Source: Apricaphanius iberus (taxonomy: Eukaryota > Chordata > Actinopteri > Cyprinodontiformes > Aphaniidae). Taken from it: a stretch of DNA of 64,000 nucleotides. The DNA is taken from positions 1,984,001-2,048,000 of the forward strand of contig JAPXFQ010000398.1 of the NCBI GenBank assembly GCA_028564705.1. The letters are read 5' to 3'. The notes beneath the pieces were generated by a model. It ran no database searches. It was given only the letters and a program-made list of their open reading frames with translations, and was not told the DNA's origin. The stretch's first letter is position 1. Each line of letters starts with the position of its first letter. Below, in pieces: positions 26,905 through 40,622 of the stretch. Both the position numbers and the translations under genes were made by a program.

Positions 26905-28014
26905 ACCGGGGAGCTCCCTTACACCTAAGCCTCGCGTCTCCTGGATGACCTCCCTAACCGAGCACATTATTTGAGGACTCAGGGCTGTGTGTCAGACAGG
27001 ATTGTCTTCAGTACGACGGCCCTGCAGGCAACGGTTCTGGCAATATTCACTTACACCATCTACACTGCAGATTTCTCATACAACTCCAAAAACTGCTTCT
27101 TGCAAGGGTTATCTGATGACTCCGCATTAGTCTGCCTCATCACTGTTGGGGAAAACAAGGAGTATACAGAACTGACTCAGGACTTTGTGGCGTAAGCAGA
27201 ACTTCCTCTAGATGAACACAAGAAAAACCAAAGAGCTGGTGGTAAACTTCTGCAGGTAAAAACATTATCCCATGCATCCTCTGAACATCCAACATATAGC
27301 CATTAAGGCTGTGGAGACCTAAAAGTACATTGGTACCTTCATATCAATAATAAACTGGATTGGACTCATAACAAAGGCACAGACCAGGTTGTACCTGTTG
27401 CAGGGGAAACTACTTTTTAGGGCCTTCTAGCACTATAGCGGGATCAGCCATTTTTTGCAGTGTGGTTTGCTAGGGCAGCCACATTCCTTCTGGGGACAGA
27501 AAGAGACTTAACAGATTGATCTGAAGGGCTAGCTCCATTCTATGAACCCCACTGGACCCAGTGGAGGTGGTGGGTGAAAAGAGAATTGTGGCTAAGCTGA
27601 TGTCCCTGTTGTATCCCCCGCCCCCCTTACCCCCATCGCCCCATTGCTGAAGACTAAAGGCACAGAGAAGCTCTTCAAGTGGCAGGCTTCTGCATCCACA
27701 ATGAGGTAAGGAGAAATTAAGAAGGTATTTCCTTCCAGCACCTGTTAAACTTTGTAACAATACCCTATCAGCTGGCCGCTTATGAAAAAAAGGTTTTATT
27801 TATTTATAAAAATATTTTTTTTTTATTTTGTTGGTCTTTTTGTTTGTCTTAATCTTTTGTTGTTTTTATTGTGCACTGTCCACTTTACGTTGCAACAAAA
27901 CATGTGAGATTAACAAATGTTTATCTCACATGTGCACAATATCATTTATACCAAATGGACAGGCAGGAGATGCTTGGTTTCCCTCCGGACTAAGAAGGAT
28001 TATTGTGGACTACT
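26905..28014 (+). pseudogene. Rex1/Babar-type LINE reverse transcriptase fragment
   Basis: Frames on the plus strand give SDRIVFSTTALQATVLAIF, YTADFSYNSKNC, the RT active-site block GLSDDSALVCLITVGENKEY, HINNKLDWTHN and TPLDPVEVVGEKR. These follow the order of a Rex1 (CR1-group) reverse transcriptase from its catalytic DD motif to the C-terminus. Several stops and frame shifts break it. The 3' end near 28014 (TTTCCCTCCGGACTAAGAAG) resembles the usual Rex1 tail. A dead 5'-truncated copy. Confidence 0.8.
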
Positions 28015-29869
28015 AGAGCAATGATTACAGAAGTTGTTCACAATTGGATCTATTTTTTGTGTCCATATGTATATGCTTCTAAACAGACACCTTTATTCCC
28101 TTCTATCCTAGCAACCATCTGTTGCAGACACTCTTCTAACAGCTCCTCCCACACATTCTTACTATTCGACCATCCAATCCTTTGTCTTCCTCCTGTCTTC
28201 GTCGTCACTGTGCAGTTTATCCGATTACACCCCCAAGGTGACCCTGCAGGTATTTGGTCTAACAGTTATCACAGAGGATGTGCGGCACAAGTGAGCTGGT
28301 TTTATCTTTACAATCCCACTGAAACTCACCAATGAAGTGGAGAAAAATGCAAAAAGGCATTCTCTTTTTTTCAATTATTCAGCCAAGACAAAGGTATTGA
28401 ATAGTAGTTGTTGTAAACAAACAGGTTTACAATTGTGGTGGACATGAAAAAAAATGCTTCTATGTCTTTTTACTGCATGCTTTTCATTTTCATATGAAAT
28501 TTTCATTTGTAAAATAAGATGAATAGAGATAAAAACAGGGTGCATTATGAGTAAGACATGGAAGACCATGTGACAAGAAGAAGAGATTTGTTTGAAGCAA
28601 AAAAAGAAGGGTGAAGCTTGGACTTAGGACTGGAAAAGGTGTACTATTCTTTTTGTAGTGACTTAGTTTTCTGGGAAAATTATAGCATCTTCAGAGGTGG
28701 TAATGTGAGAAGTTTTAAGATGCTGCACAGATTGAACTTCACACTTCAGTGGATCAGGCTCATCATATAACATTTATCTTCATTTGATAGGCAAAGTGCC
28801 TACTGATGTTGCTGCACATTCACATACAACAAATGGCCAACATTACACAAGCAAAAACATTTTACCAGTTCACTGAGCTTTCCAAGGTGAAGAAGGTCAG
28901 CTCCAACATATCATTGGCACAACGTTCATGCTGAGATCAATAGTGTAAAACGTTTTCAACTTATATACATGTTATAGGGAAGACGTTGTCAGCAGTTTTC
29001 TTCTGCACACTCAGAGGGATGTTTTCCTGATGGTAATGAACTGTTCTCCCCTTGCATCTCTGTTTGTGTCTTTATCTCTGCAGTGTTGCTCATTTCCCCC
29101 CGCTTTTCCCTCCTCCAACTAACAGTCCATTTAAGTCACTCCTACTTTCCCTAATGTTCCTTGAACTCTTTCTCAGTCTCTAGTCAGAAGGGCTGAGGAA
29201 AATTTGGGCTGGTGGGTTCTCTTCAATATTTAATCCAAATTAAACATATAAGGATGGTTTTGCGTTCAATTATTTATAGCACATTCTGAGATGCCAACAT
29301 GGCCATCTTGTGCCCTCCACCCCCCCACCACTCATAAGGCGGGGGAGCGGGTGGAGAGAAGCATCAATAGTCCAATAACAGGACAAAAAAAAATTGGCTT
29401 CTTACATTTTTGGCAGTGGCGGTTGACTGTTAATGCAGAAAGAAGCAAAGTCTTGCAGCCCTGGGAGTTTATTTTACCTTTGCAATAAGGATGTAAATAA
29501 AATGTTCCTATATAGAAAGATAATTTTCTCTATCAATCAGCAAAATGGAAGAAAAAATATCACAAGTGCTTCTTAATTATTTTTCCTGGATATGTTTTTC
29601 TCATCACTGATAAGATGTGCAGTTATTTTTTTTTTTACTTCTTAAACAATGCAGCAGTCTAATTATCTGCAGCTGGATTTAATTCATTTAAGCAAACTGC
29701 AATGAATATTTGGAAACAGCAGTTCAAACTGTCACAATATTTTAGGTTTATGACAAAACTACAACAGGGAAATGCAACATTTTCAAAATATAATAGCTAA
29801 TAAAAAATAGAAACAAGGCATAAATCAGATCAGCTCACTTCCATCCAAGTCTATTAATTTTCTACTCTC

Positions 29870-29965
29870 CTGTATTCTAGCCATGTCACTGAAGCCAACT
29901 TCCAGTGGTCAGCGGGTCAAAGCCGGGCAAAAGCAACCCTGGACAGATTGCCAGTATATTGCAGG
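29870..29965. mobile_element. SINE fragment (second family)
   Basis: GGTCAGCGGGTCAAAG..CAACCCTGGACAGATTGCCAGT resembles the body of the repeat at 50446-50760, much diverged. Confidence 0.5.
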
Positions 29966-30270
29966 TCAACTGAATTAAGTTTAATTCATTTCATTTCAGT
30001 TATGTTTCTTTTATTTGTGTCAAGTATTATTTAAAGGTTTCAATTTTCTTCTAAAACACTTTTTGCAATGTTGTTAGAAATGCTCTGCACATACTGGTAG
30101 CAACCAATAAATCAGGTTTTTAGTTAGAAAAGCAAATAATCATTATTGCCTCTGAAATGTTAAATCTTGGAAAAACCTCATTCAATCATTTTGAAAGGGC
30201 TGGTAAGGACGATTGGCTGCTGATACATCGTCCCTCCCCTGCTGCACATTCCCTCTTTAGCGGAAGTAGC

Positions 30271-30678
30271 TGGTGCGTTCACACCGCCCCAAATGTCAGT
30301 GTCAGGAGCGGCAAGATTACATATTAAGTGGAGTGTATCAGAGGAGTGTTTGTGTGCGTTGGCTGTGTCGACTTTTCCTGCGTTTCAAGCTTCAAAGCGC
30401 AAAAACCCAGCAACACAGAAGTTCAGCTAGTTTAACTTTTGAAGGTCTTAACACTCTTGACATAGCACGGCAACCAATCAGAGCGTCTCTCTGTAGTGAC
30501 GTCGACGTTACCTAGCCAACCATAGTCCGCTAGTGTTTAAAACATCCGTCAGAGAAAAGCCCACCTATGAGATTTGCAAGCTTCATCTTAAAAATTTATA
30601 TATGCTGTGTTTATGCGAAGAACTAGTGGCTTTTTGAGTGTTGTTTGAGCTGATAAAACGTACGGTGTGAACGCACCA
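30271..30678. mobile_element. Short DNA transposon (MITE) with GGTGCGTTCACACC ends
   Basis: TGGTGCGTTCACACCG (30271-30286) and its exact complement (30663-30678) bound 408 bp that is GC-richer than the surroundings at its left half. No transposase. No clear target duplication. Confidence 0.75.
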
Positions 30679-31899
30679 TAAATAAAAAACGGTCTATAAT
30701 ACAGCTGAACTGAGAAGTAGCAATCAGTCTGTAGGCTACTTAAGCTAGTGGACAGCTAGCTTTGCATCAGTCTAACTTCAGTCAGCTGTGAGATTACTTT
30801 GATTTGATATTTTAAAAAACTGTGGAAAGCTAATTTGCAATGTAATATACAGATACATATTACGTTCTTTTTTAATGTTGATAACAAAGTCTGTTTTTTT
30901 ATTTACCTGTGAACAAGCTGTGAAACTGTTAGCCAATTGGAGCTGTTCAGCACCAGGATCTGAACAAACCCCTGCGGAGAGGCAGGGCATGTTTCGTAGG
31001 CGCGGCTTAGGCCTGGGACACACATCTCACGTATGTATAAACATTTTGACTGTGCAAGGTGTTTTATTTTTACATGCAATGTCATTTAAGACACTTTTAA
31101 AAGTGATACACTAAACTTATTAAATATGAAATATATACAATACCTCATACACACACACACATACAAAAAATGGTTGATAGCTGTATCTTCAGTCTTGGGG
31201 AATTGGTTTTGATGTTTTGATGTAAATTGAATATTACCATTATTACAACCAATATTACCTTATTTCTATGAATTTAACTTTTCCTTTGCAGCGTGCAAAA
31301 ACGCAGCATGTGACAGGTCTAGCATTGCGCAGCACTGTGGTTACGCAGGGGACTCGCTTGCGTCCATGCATACACAAGATGTGTGTCCCAGAGAGCCTGG
31401 AGAAAGGGGGTTGGACTTTTTGTTCAAAACACAGCTTGCTCCCCTACTTTACCTTTAAATCTGTTTCTTTTCTTAAAAAAAAAAAGTTACATACCATAGC
31501 ATTGGGATCTAACACAGCATTTTTTGTTCTCTTTAAAAAAGCTATTTATTAAAACTTCATGGTCATGATTAACGTCAATTACACACCTTTACACACAAGG
31601 TTGAATTTCCCAGTGAATGTAATATATTGTACAACGTAAATAGACCTGTGTGCATCATCTTCTGGACTCTTTAGGTTATTAATAACCGCATTAGATTGAC
31701 AGATACCTGTTTTTTTTAAACTACCCACTCCTCCAAAAAACTGAATGGACCTATAATCTGTTTGAATTTTGTTTTTTGGAGCAAGATGTAAAACAAACAT
31801 TATTTAGAACTAAAATAACTTAATGAACAATGCAAATAAATCAGGCTAAAAAGAAAATGTACCTACTAAAAAAGTTCCGGGGTGAAAGACTAACAGATG

Positions 31900-32045
31900 T
31901 TTATTTGAACAAAACCTGTAAAGCATTTATTATTTTGTGTGAACTTTACAGTTATGTGCACTTTGTGTCAGTCTATCACATAAAATTCCAATAAAATTAA
32001 GTTTGAAGTTTTGATGGTGTATAAACACTTTTGCAATACTCTGTA
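31900..32045 (+). mobile_element. Tc1-like right-end fragment
   Basis: Contains CAGTTATGTGCACTTTGTGTC, CTATCACATAAAATTCCAAT and ends ACTTTTGCAATACTCTGTA, like the right end of the Tc1 family seen at 48697-49740. Confidence 0.72.
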
Positions 32046-33857
32046 AATAGCTAAAATACAGATTCAACGCTCATTTTTCACATGATAAAATATCCAACTC
32101 TTTTAATTTACGGCAATGCAATAACTGTTAAGTGACATTTTGCCTCAATATTTTTTTTTTCTTCTGAAATCTAGCTTGATACTTGTGTGCAGTGACTGTT
32201 TGAGTTGATATCTGACTTTTAGAGTTAATTTTCAATATGACAGTGGTAACACTCTTGTTAGTTCAGATAGAGGTAGTATCGGATTATCTGTGCTTCAGAG
32301 CTGCTACTGCTGAATGATTAAAGCTCTGCTGTTCTGCTGCTCCTGTATATGGCGCTCAGACACTCTGTCAGCGTGAGCATCAGTCACTTGTTGGAATCCC
32401 ACGGAGGGTGAAATCAGTCAATTTGCATGCTGCATAGCTATGACCAATTCAGGGCGACACAAAAAGGACCATGTGAAACTGTATATGTGTATCTATTTTA
32501 TGTGCTGTGTTTCTGACTGTGTGATCGTACTACTATGAAAGTATAAGCACAAAGAGCAGCATTGCCTTAAAATGAATAACAGTGGAGACGAGTACTTTTA
32601 TTGCCTTTTTCAATTCGTTATGGTTTTAATGATTCTACAGGACGTCAGCTGTGGCATTTAGCAAAAAGTTAGGTAAAAAAAAAATACTTGGGTATGTGTA
32701 TTTGCAGCTTATTAACTGGTGGATGTCAATCAGTCGGGGGTACTTGAAGTCCCTAAGCTAGGAGATATTTCCTTTTTTCTCTACACACTATGATTAAATC
32801 AAGCATATGTGAGAGAAAAAAGTCAGCATTTGCTTAACATTGCTGCAAAGTGAAGGGAAAGTAAATGCTGCAGGCAATTTATGTACCATAAAGAAAACAC
32901 CACATTATTATCTGTGCAAGAACAATGCTGCATGTGGGTGTGTTAGAAAAATATACAGTATGCAGTTCTGCAGTATGCAGTGTGCTGGTACTGCAGTAGC
33001 ACTCAAACACAAAAAACATTTATTTTCAGTTGGTGTAGAAGGGATAACGTTGATTCTCATCTTTTTTTTTGAGGAAACTTGCAGGACAAGAGGGTTGCTC
33101 CTGTGAACATAATGAAATTGCTAAAATTATCTGCTGAATCAACAAAATATATGTCTAGAAATGTAAGTTTGCAGCTTTGTAGCAGAATAATTTCAGGTGT
33201 ATGCCCGGCACACATTCAAAGTTAATATGATTGTGTGTGTGTGTGTGGGGGGGGGGGGTGGTTTTGTACAGCACATTTAAAAGAAAAACATAGTTGACTG
33301 AAGTACAATCTGAAACATGCAAGACAGCAGCCCTGATAGAGTCTGAGTTGCTCAGACCTTGAAAAATACATGTCCTAAGCAAATGAACATGACCACACAC
33401 TGTGTGTAACATGACCTGTGTTTTGAATTAAACATTGCCAAGAGGATACAAGGTAAAGTACAGCTTTGTCTCAAATGTCACTTGAATGCATTTGCATCTA
33501 CTTAACATACACAAAGGACAAACTCATAACTGCTTTAGTTTAAGTTTAACGATAAGAAAGCCTAAGTCATATGCCTTACTTTGTCATAAATTGATAGATT
33601 GATCCTACAAAAACTTTAGGGTTGAAGTGATCAAAGACAGGGCTCTTTGCTGGTTAACGATGTGTGTGATGACCCATTGTGTATCAGACTTTGTCTGTGC
33701 TTTATTATTCAATTTAAACACAGCTCATTAAGATGCTTTTACTGCATCTGCAGGCATGAATATGTATGTACTGAGGTGCTGTAATTGTGTTTATAATGAG
33801 CAGGCTTCTGCATGTGCTGACGAATAAAGAGCCTGAGTGGAAAGGAGATTGACTAAC

Positions 33858-33981
33858 CAGTTCCTTTTTCTTCATACATTCCATGAGGATGATGAACAGA
33901 TGTTGAGCCTGTGTGCGGCTGTAGGTGAAGGTCTTCTGGATGGTCACCAGAAGCTGATCTCTTAGAGACTCATTAATTATG
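33858..33981 (-). CDS. trpm3: trpm3 exon C
   Basis: This exon has 124 nt: one base completing Gly from exon B, then 41 codons, ending in phase 0. The acceptor is a pyrimidine-rich run ending ctctctacag and the donor is gttagt, weaker than consensus. The translation begins [15 protein letters not shown] and ends [10 protein letters not shown]. It contains [15 protein letters not shown], which separates it from TRPM1 (FNYNKAQSHQLFA). The encoded stretch lies in the cytosolic TRPM homology region. Ser in TYSRTQ replaces the Thr I recall from mammals; otherwise the exon is conserved. Confidence is high because frame, splice sites and neighbours all agree. Confidence 0.96.
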
Positions 33982-34480
33982 CTGTAGAGAGATAAAGGAG
34001 AGGGGAAGAATAGGGAAAATGTGTAAGAATGAAGGATGGTTTTAGGGGATTGATTTTTTTATTTAATTGCTTAAACGAACCCAAGGTTAACTGGGACTGT
34101 TGTGTCCAAGGTGAGATGTTAAATGAAAAGGTCTTTAAACAATTATAGGAAGTTACAGTAGTTGATTTGTTTTATGAAATACAACTAGGGATGCAATAAT
34201 ACCACCTTTTTTCAAACCGATACAATACCAATATTTGGATCTGAGTACGTGCCCCTCAGCAGGTGTTTAGTTTCTATTTTATTTCAAATATCTTCATCTT
34301 TATTTATGTTATGAGCATTTTTTTGTTGGAAAAAATTGTGTGTACTTTTGAAAATGTATTTAGCACAAGAAATGCTCTTTTAATTGCATTCTATGATGTT
34401 TATTTTAAAGCTGTTGTTCTGCTGGTATGTTCTGCTGGAGATAGATGGATATAATTAACCTACACATCATTTGGCGGATA

Positions 34481-35668
34481 TACAGTGCTCTTCATAAATG
34501 AGTACACCAAACTACGTTTGTCACAAAAACCTTTAGCTTCCTTTCAGAATAAACATTTTGTATGACATATTATACTACAAAATACTCCCACAAATGTGGA
34601 CCATTTTATAAAGAGACATCTAGGCAGTCCACCAAAGTTAACATCTTGACAGGAGCATCTTCTGATGAGAAGCATTGAAGAAAATCGGCATGCAAGTTCA
34701 CTGCAGTTAGCTAAAGCAGTAGAAAGCCAAACTGGAGTGATCGTTTTCCGTGACACCATACGGTGCAAACTGCAGAGGAATGGCATGCATGGGTATCGTC
34801 CATGAAGGAAGCTCTCCTAAAGCCCATGCACAAAAAAACATGCCTAGAATTTGCTAGGGTCCATGCTGAAAAAGAGGAGTCCACTGGGACTCTATACTCT
34901 GGAGTGATGAGACCAAGATTACTGTTTTTGGAACTAATGGTTAAAAACTGTATGGTGTCGTAAAGGTGAGGATTTCAAAGAAAAATGCATGGTGCCTGGA
35001 GTAAAACATGGTGGTTGCAGTGTCCTTTTGTGGGACTGCATGAGTGCTGCTGGTTTTGGGGAGCTGCATTTCATTGATGGTAACATGACCTCAACAATGT
35101 ACTGCTCTATACCGAAGGAGAAGATCCTGCCATCCCTCCGTGCACTTGTCGTTGTGCACTTTTCCAACACGACAATGATCCAAAAACACACATCTAAAGC
35201 TACTGTTGCATTTCTGAAGCGGAACAGGGTGAAGGTGATTGAATGGCCAAGTTTGTCTCTTGGTCTCAACCCAATCGAACACCTGTGGGGAATTCTGAAG
35301 CGACAAGTTGAGAGTCCCTCTCGATCTGGCATCCAGGCTCTAAAATAGGTTATTGTTGAAGAATGGAAAAAGATAGATGTTGCTTAGATTGCCTAGACCA
35401 TGCCTAGAAGACTTGGTGCTGTCCTTAAAAATCATGGTGCTCATACAAAATACTAGATATAGTAGTTTTTGTTGCAGGGTGTATTCATTTTTGCTTAAAC
35501 CAATTTGAGTAAAAGATTTTGTGATCTAAATTAGATTATTAACCTTAATTTCATGTTATGAAGTTAAAAAAGTGTTGAATAAAACTCGGCCTTGTGGAAA
35601 GTTTGGAAATTGTTCTTTTCTATTCATACTTTTTAAAGGGGGTGTAATCATTTATGCAGAGCACTGTA
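34481..35668 (+). mobile_element. Tc1/mariner transposon with both ends and TA target site
   Basis: The element is 34483-35666 (1184 bp) between TA dinucleotides. The ends are CAGTGCTCTTCATAAATGAG and, inverted, CAGTGCTCTGCATAAATGAT. It carries a transposase reading frame broken by frame shifts (separate entry). With both ends present it may once have been mobilised in trans, but its own enzyme is dead. The right end lies 113 bp from exon B. Confidence 0.93.
34655..35348 (+). pseudogene. Tc1 transposase pseudogene
   Basis: Pieces in different frames follow Tc1 order: HASSLQLAKAVESQTG (DNA-binding region), WSDETKITVFG (first catalytic Asp, about 34.9 kb), KHGGCSVLLWDCMSAAGFG, DNDPKHTSK (second Asp, about 35.17 kb) and LNPIEHLWGILKRQ (third catalytic residue, here Glu, about 35.28 kb). 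All three acidic residues can be found, but frame shifts separate them. The longest intact piece is 119 residues (34989-35345). Confidence 0.9.
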
Positions 35669-35730
35669 TTTTAATTACAAAAAAAGTTTCAGTACAACAG
35701 ATTTCCTTCTTAAAATAAATGCATATTTCA

Positions 35731-36087
<357 letters not shown>

Positions 36088-37146
36088 TCAGCCAGACTTA
36101 ATACATTTTTGGACAGAATTCATAATTATTGGGAAAACATTTTTTATTCGATGAAAACACTTTTTTTATTATAGTAGAAAGCTTTTCAGAAACACTTTGT
36201 GGTGATCTTCCTAAAAGAAAGTCATATCAATAACAACAACAACACACAATTTTGTTATATCTGCATTATTTTTAATATAAAATGTACAGCTTTCCTATTA
36301 ATAGACACTCACCACACCTACAACTAATGTTTGTCCAGTGCAATGAGATTGTGTTGGGACAGCACTACGTACAGGTGTGAAGTAAGGGAATGTGGACCCG
36401 CTTTGTAACCATTTTATCTGCATTAGTTTAGCAGTCTGAACACATTCCATCCTCACCCACTGAAATGATGGGACTCCCCTCAAGCAGCAGAGTTGTTACC
36501 TGAATTTCTCCCAGTTTAAAACATTCTATAAACATTGTTTTTAAAATTCCCAGCACATAACCAGAACACGAGCACAAAACAAATTATTAAAAAATGGGTG
36601 TCCCACATGCCTACTTTTTCAATAAAGTGGTGCTGTGTTGTTAAGTTGTGCAGAAAGCTGACAGCTGCAAGCAGCAGGCAGATATTTTACTGCAGTGTGG
36701 CTTAATCTTCACTGTCTTTATGTTGACACTGAGCTGTGTGCAATCACATTATCTATTCTCCTTCACTTTTCTCTTGTTACCTCTGCTAAACTACAATATC
36801 AAAGCTCATCAAGAGTTTGTAGCAAACATCTATCAAAAATGTTTTGGAAAACCTGAATCACTACCTTGTCGATCTTTACTTAAGCACGTAGCTCAAGTGA
36901 TTAAATGTATCTGTTATGAAATAGAAACAGCAGATTTGTTGATTTCCTGTTTGTTGCTCATTTGACAGTCCGCTTTGTGGTGAGGTTACAAGCTGTAGTG
37001 AAGTGGAAGAGGTCTTGGATAAATCTCTAAATACTAAAGCTTTCACTGGATGAATGGGAAGCATTAGTATGCACAGTTTTGTTCAACAAATTAGAATATG
37101 TGATCTGATGAGGCTTGTTTGTAGGGATCCAAGACACTAACTTATA

Positions 37147-40100
37147 CACTGTAAAAGTTTGTGTTTTCAAAATGATTTGGCCGCACAACACAATTTACGA
37201 TGTTTATTTCCGGAGCCGTCACTGCATGGGAGGGTCATTAGCTGCCAAAAGCTATCAAAGTATATTTTTAACCCTTAATGGCTAAATGATGAGAAGGAAT
37301 AGAACTTATTACAAGATGGACCTTTCAAGAAAAACTAGATCTTGTGAGAGGAGGTCGTCTGACCTATATGCAAGCTGGCCTGGTTTGTCGGTCATTTTCA
37401 AATAAGTATCTCAGAACTTTACCCATGGCAATCCGATCAGAGAAATGCTAAATATCATAAAGTTGGGAATGCTTGTTGCTCTCAACTGATCAATTTTGTG
37501 TTTGGAGCAATACCAGGTTTGCCAATTTAAGTTGTTTCACAAAGGCAGCAATAAGACACCAAAGAACGACTAGACACTTACAAGCTACGGTGCTTTTAAA
37601 AGCATTTGGAGATACCTGAGTAGATCTCCCGCTCAGGGAACTGGCATGGAGTACCACAACAAAAAGGTGAAGAAAAATAGAGAGATATTGAAAAGAAAGA
37701 AGGATGGATTATATTTTCAAATAAGTCGGCAGTGCAGAGAAGATATCTGTCGGGTTTTTTTTATTAGTAATCATTAGTAATCAGTCAGTGGTAACAAAAA
37801 ATGGCATAATAGCTACAAATTGAAAAATACATTCTGATCTGCTGCAAATTCTAATAATGATAAAATGGTGTATGTAACTGTGGCGACATGTTTAATTGCT
37901 TGGCCGATACATTTTCTCCAAACAAAATTAGTCTGTTTGCTTTTCTTCATTTTCAGTGAATTGTTGGTTTTAATATCTCCTTGCTGGTCTCTTATACAAA
38001 ATTATGACAAAGTGTATTTTTGTGGAAAAACTTGTTTAAGCCCCCATAACACACTTTTAGTGGACTTTGTTGACTAATCTTTTAAAATCTTCTATTTAAT
38101 TTTATTTGACACTATCTCTGACCTTAGTTTCCCACACTCAATTATAAATGCGAGCTTGTTAATTTTAATAGCTCCAGAAATTAAGTATCACTTTAAGCCT
38201 AGTTTATAATTTTCCATCAGCAATTCCCCTACAGGACAGCAGCGGTTGCAGACTTTTTATGGTGGGTCTCCCTACCATTGCAGTGTTGTTTCTGGTTAAC
38301 TACAGTTTATTTTCTTCAGCTTGTGAACTCATTCCCCCTCAAGGAGCATTCATTGACTATTGATTACATCACCTATATGGCATGATTGGTGAAATTATCT
38401 CAGTTGTTGAGCTGACCAATCACAGGCATATGCTCTCCATTGATGGAGACAGATATTTAGAAAAATTGGGCTATACCTTGGAGGTAGTATCCGAGTCCAG
38501 GTACGAGTGGCCACGGATCATGTGAACACAAGCCGTACTCTGGCCGTACTCAAGACAATAGACGCGCTCCACGCGGAAATGACGACACTGCCGGCTGAAA
38601 TTACAGAATCACCTCGCGACCATACAAATACCAAAACAACGCGATTCAAGCATCCCACAGCAACACAGCAGATTACAAAACGGGGGGTTTACTACAACAC
38701 TCACCCTGTAGATGGCTTCAGGTAGCAGCTGACCAGTAGACCAGTTTGTTTACATTCTAGGCTGTCGCTCATTTTATGACCTTGGTACTTCTCACTCCCT
38801 TGTTTGTCGGATAACTACAGACTTATTTGTATACCGCCACCTGCTGTTTACGTGTAGTAAAACACTGGATTCCAGTACGGGTCAAATATGTGCCATCTGA
38901 AGAGAAGAAATTAGCATTTTCTCTGACTGTATTCTGGCACGGCCACACATGTGAAAATGGCCTAAGAATGTGTGAGCAATTCATAAGGGGGGCAGGGAGC
39001 AGTATTAAAATGAGGAGTTTTTGTGGCTGCTATGAGCTGCGCCATGGCTAGAAAATGGAGGGATAATGTTTATGGATTCATATTGCATTTTTACCAAATT
39101 AAAGGAGAAAACTGACATACGTATCAATTATACCGCTGTAACATAATTGATTAACATTAGGCTAGAATGTTGTGAATTATGTTTCTCTTTTGTCAGGAGA
39201 AAAATGTATGTGTGCTGTGTACATGCTCTGCTCTCTGCTCCACTGTAATCAAGAGTCAGATTTATTAAAGCTGCAGCATGTCCAGAACAAGGTCGCTAAA
39301 ATGTCCTTATTCTACCAACGTTATTGAAATGTACTGCAGTTTATTATAGCCTCTATTAAATGTCAAGTTGCAGTAGAAAAAAAAGGAATCTTGAAAATAC
39401 AGTACGTAATGTGAAATGTATAAATTTTATTTTTAAAATGACATATATATAGCCATTTTGTCATAGTGGTATTGTACATGATTACTACATTTTATCAATT
39501 GGAACCCAAGAAGATTAACCGCTACGGAGGAAACTAATGAGGATCCACAGGGATCATAAGTCACTCTGCGCTCAGCCGCGAGAAGCGATGAGAGGGCAGT
39601 GAATTGTGATGCGTCCTTGGGGGAAAAACAGGTAAATATTTCCATAACTGTCAGGTTTATGGCCTTTAGAGTGTTAATGACTATTAGGTTAGAATGTTTG
39701 TGAATTACATTTTTTGTTTGCCAATAGTAGACCTATATTGATTGTAGTAGCGCAAAGTTAAGACATGCCTTTCAGAAGCGCTAAAAATAAGTGCTAAAAT
39801 AGCCAGTATAAACATTTTTATGCATAGTAAATCACATTGCGCCTGGAACGCCTACCTATTTGCCTGTTCTCCTCCCAATATTTTGCGTCTTCTTACAGAA
39901 ACGCCCACAATGCATATTCAGATTAGGGAAGAGCACTGGATGGTCGTGTCTCTTGCTCCCGGTTTAACAGAGCTTTTATTACTTACTAATCCAGTAGCAA
40001 CATGGCTAGTTCAGCATCCTTACATCCTACTGTATCTCTAATGTCTCACTCACAACTGCTGCCCACAAAAACCTGAAACGTTGTAGCACTGGGTTTTAGA

Positions 40101-40622
40101 AGCTAATCCTACTTTGACCTAAACTGAGTAATCGTTTGACAGACAAGATCTTTCAGAGCAGTGAAGTGAAGGAATTGTTCTCTCACCTGTGTCTTCTCCC
40201 AGTCTTCTGCTCTATGAGCGAGCAGAAGATACCCCCCACTCGGAACGGGCACAGAACTGATACGTATTATATAATCATAATGAGCTTTCTTCAGCAGTGA
40301 AGCTCTGGCAGCTTTCAGCTCTTCCAGCCCAGTTCCTTGTTCTTACATCTTCCGACAGTATCTTCTTTGGTTTCTTTGGTGGATCCACCATGGCTCAAGT
40401 CTCAAAACCGCGGGTTTGTTTATATCATTAAGTAGCGCATAGCATACTGCCGTAATAGAAAGTCAGTCAGTCTGTGGATGAAAAGCTCTATACTGTTGTA
40501 AACAGCAGGGGGAACCTCCCATGTAGTGACACCTCAGAAAACGAACATCAAAAAAGTTTTGTGACACATCAACGTTTTGAAAACAAGTGTTTTTATGTAG
40601 TAAAAGTTATGGAGTGGGTCTT
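37147..40622. mobile_element. Possible large DNA transposon, same family as 3979
   Basis: The right end at 40622, reversed, reads AAAGACCCACTCCATAAC and matches the left end at 3979. A diverged left end (TTTCAAAATGATTTGG.., GAGCCGTCACTGCATGGGAGG) is at 37147. The 3.5 kb between may be one element with nested insertions, including a copy of the MITE seen at 42693. No transposase frame was recognised. Confidence 0.45.
39640..40010 (+). mobile_element. MITE copy related to 42693
   Basis: Shares AAGTTAAGACATGCCTTTCAG, CAATGCATATTCAG-like blocks and GTGTCTCTTGCTCC with the element at 42693-43121, without clear ends. Confidence 0.6.

Larger units (their letters stand above)
24389..33857. other. 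trpm3 C-D intron
   Basis: A 9.5-kb intron holding the GGAGA pentanucleotide array, a Rex1-like LINE fragment (26905-28014), a SINE fragment (29870-29965), a short inverted-repeat element (30271-30678) and a Tc1 right end (31900-32045). 24630-26900, 28015-29870, 30680-31900 and 32050-33857 show nothing I can name except a GT/G run near 33231-33258. Confidence 0.7.

Noticed and set aside
36298..36483. Minus-strand frame ending before a good donor (gtgagt), tested as the optional mammalian insert exon between A and B
   Set aside because: An exon here must enter and leave in phase 1. The frame that ends in phase 1 at this donor has stops, and the similarity to the mammalian insert is too weak.
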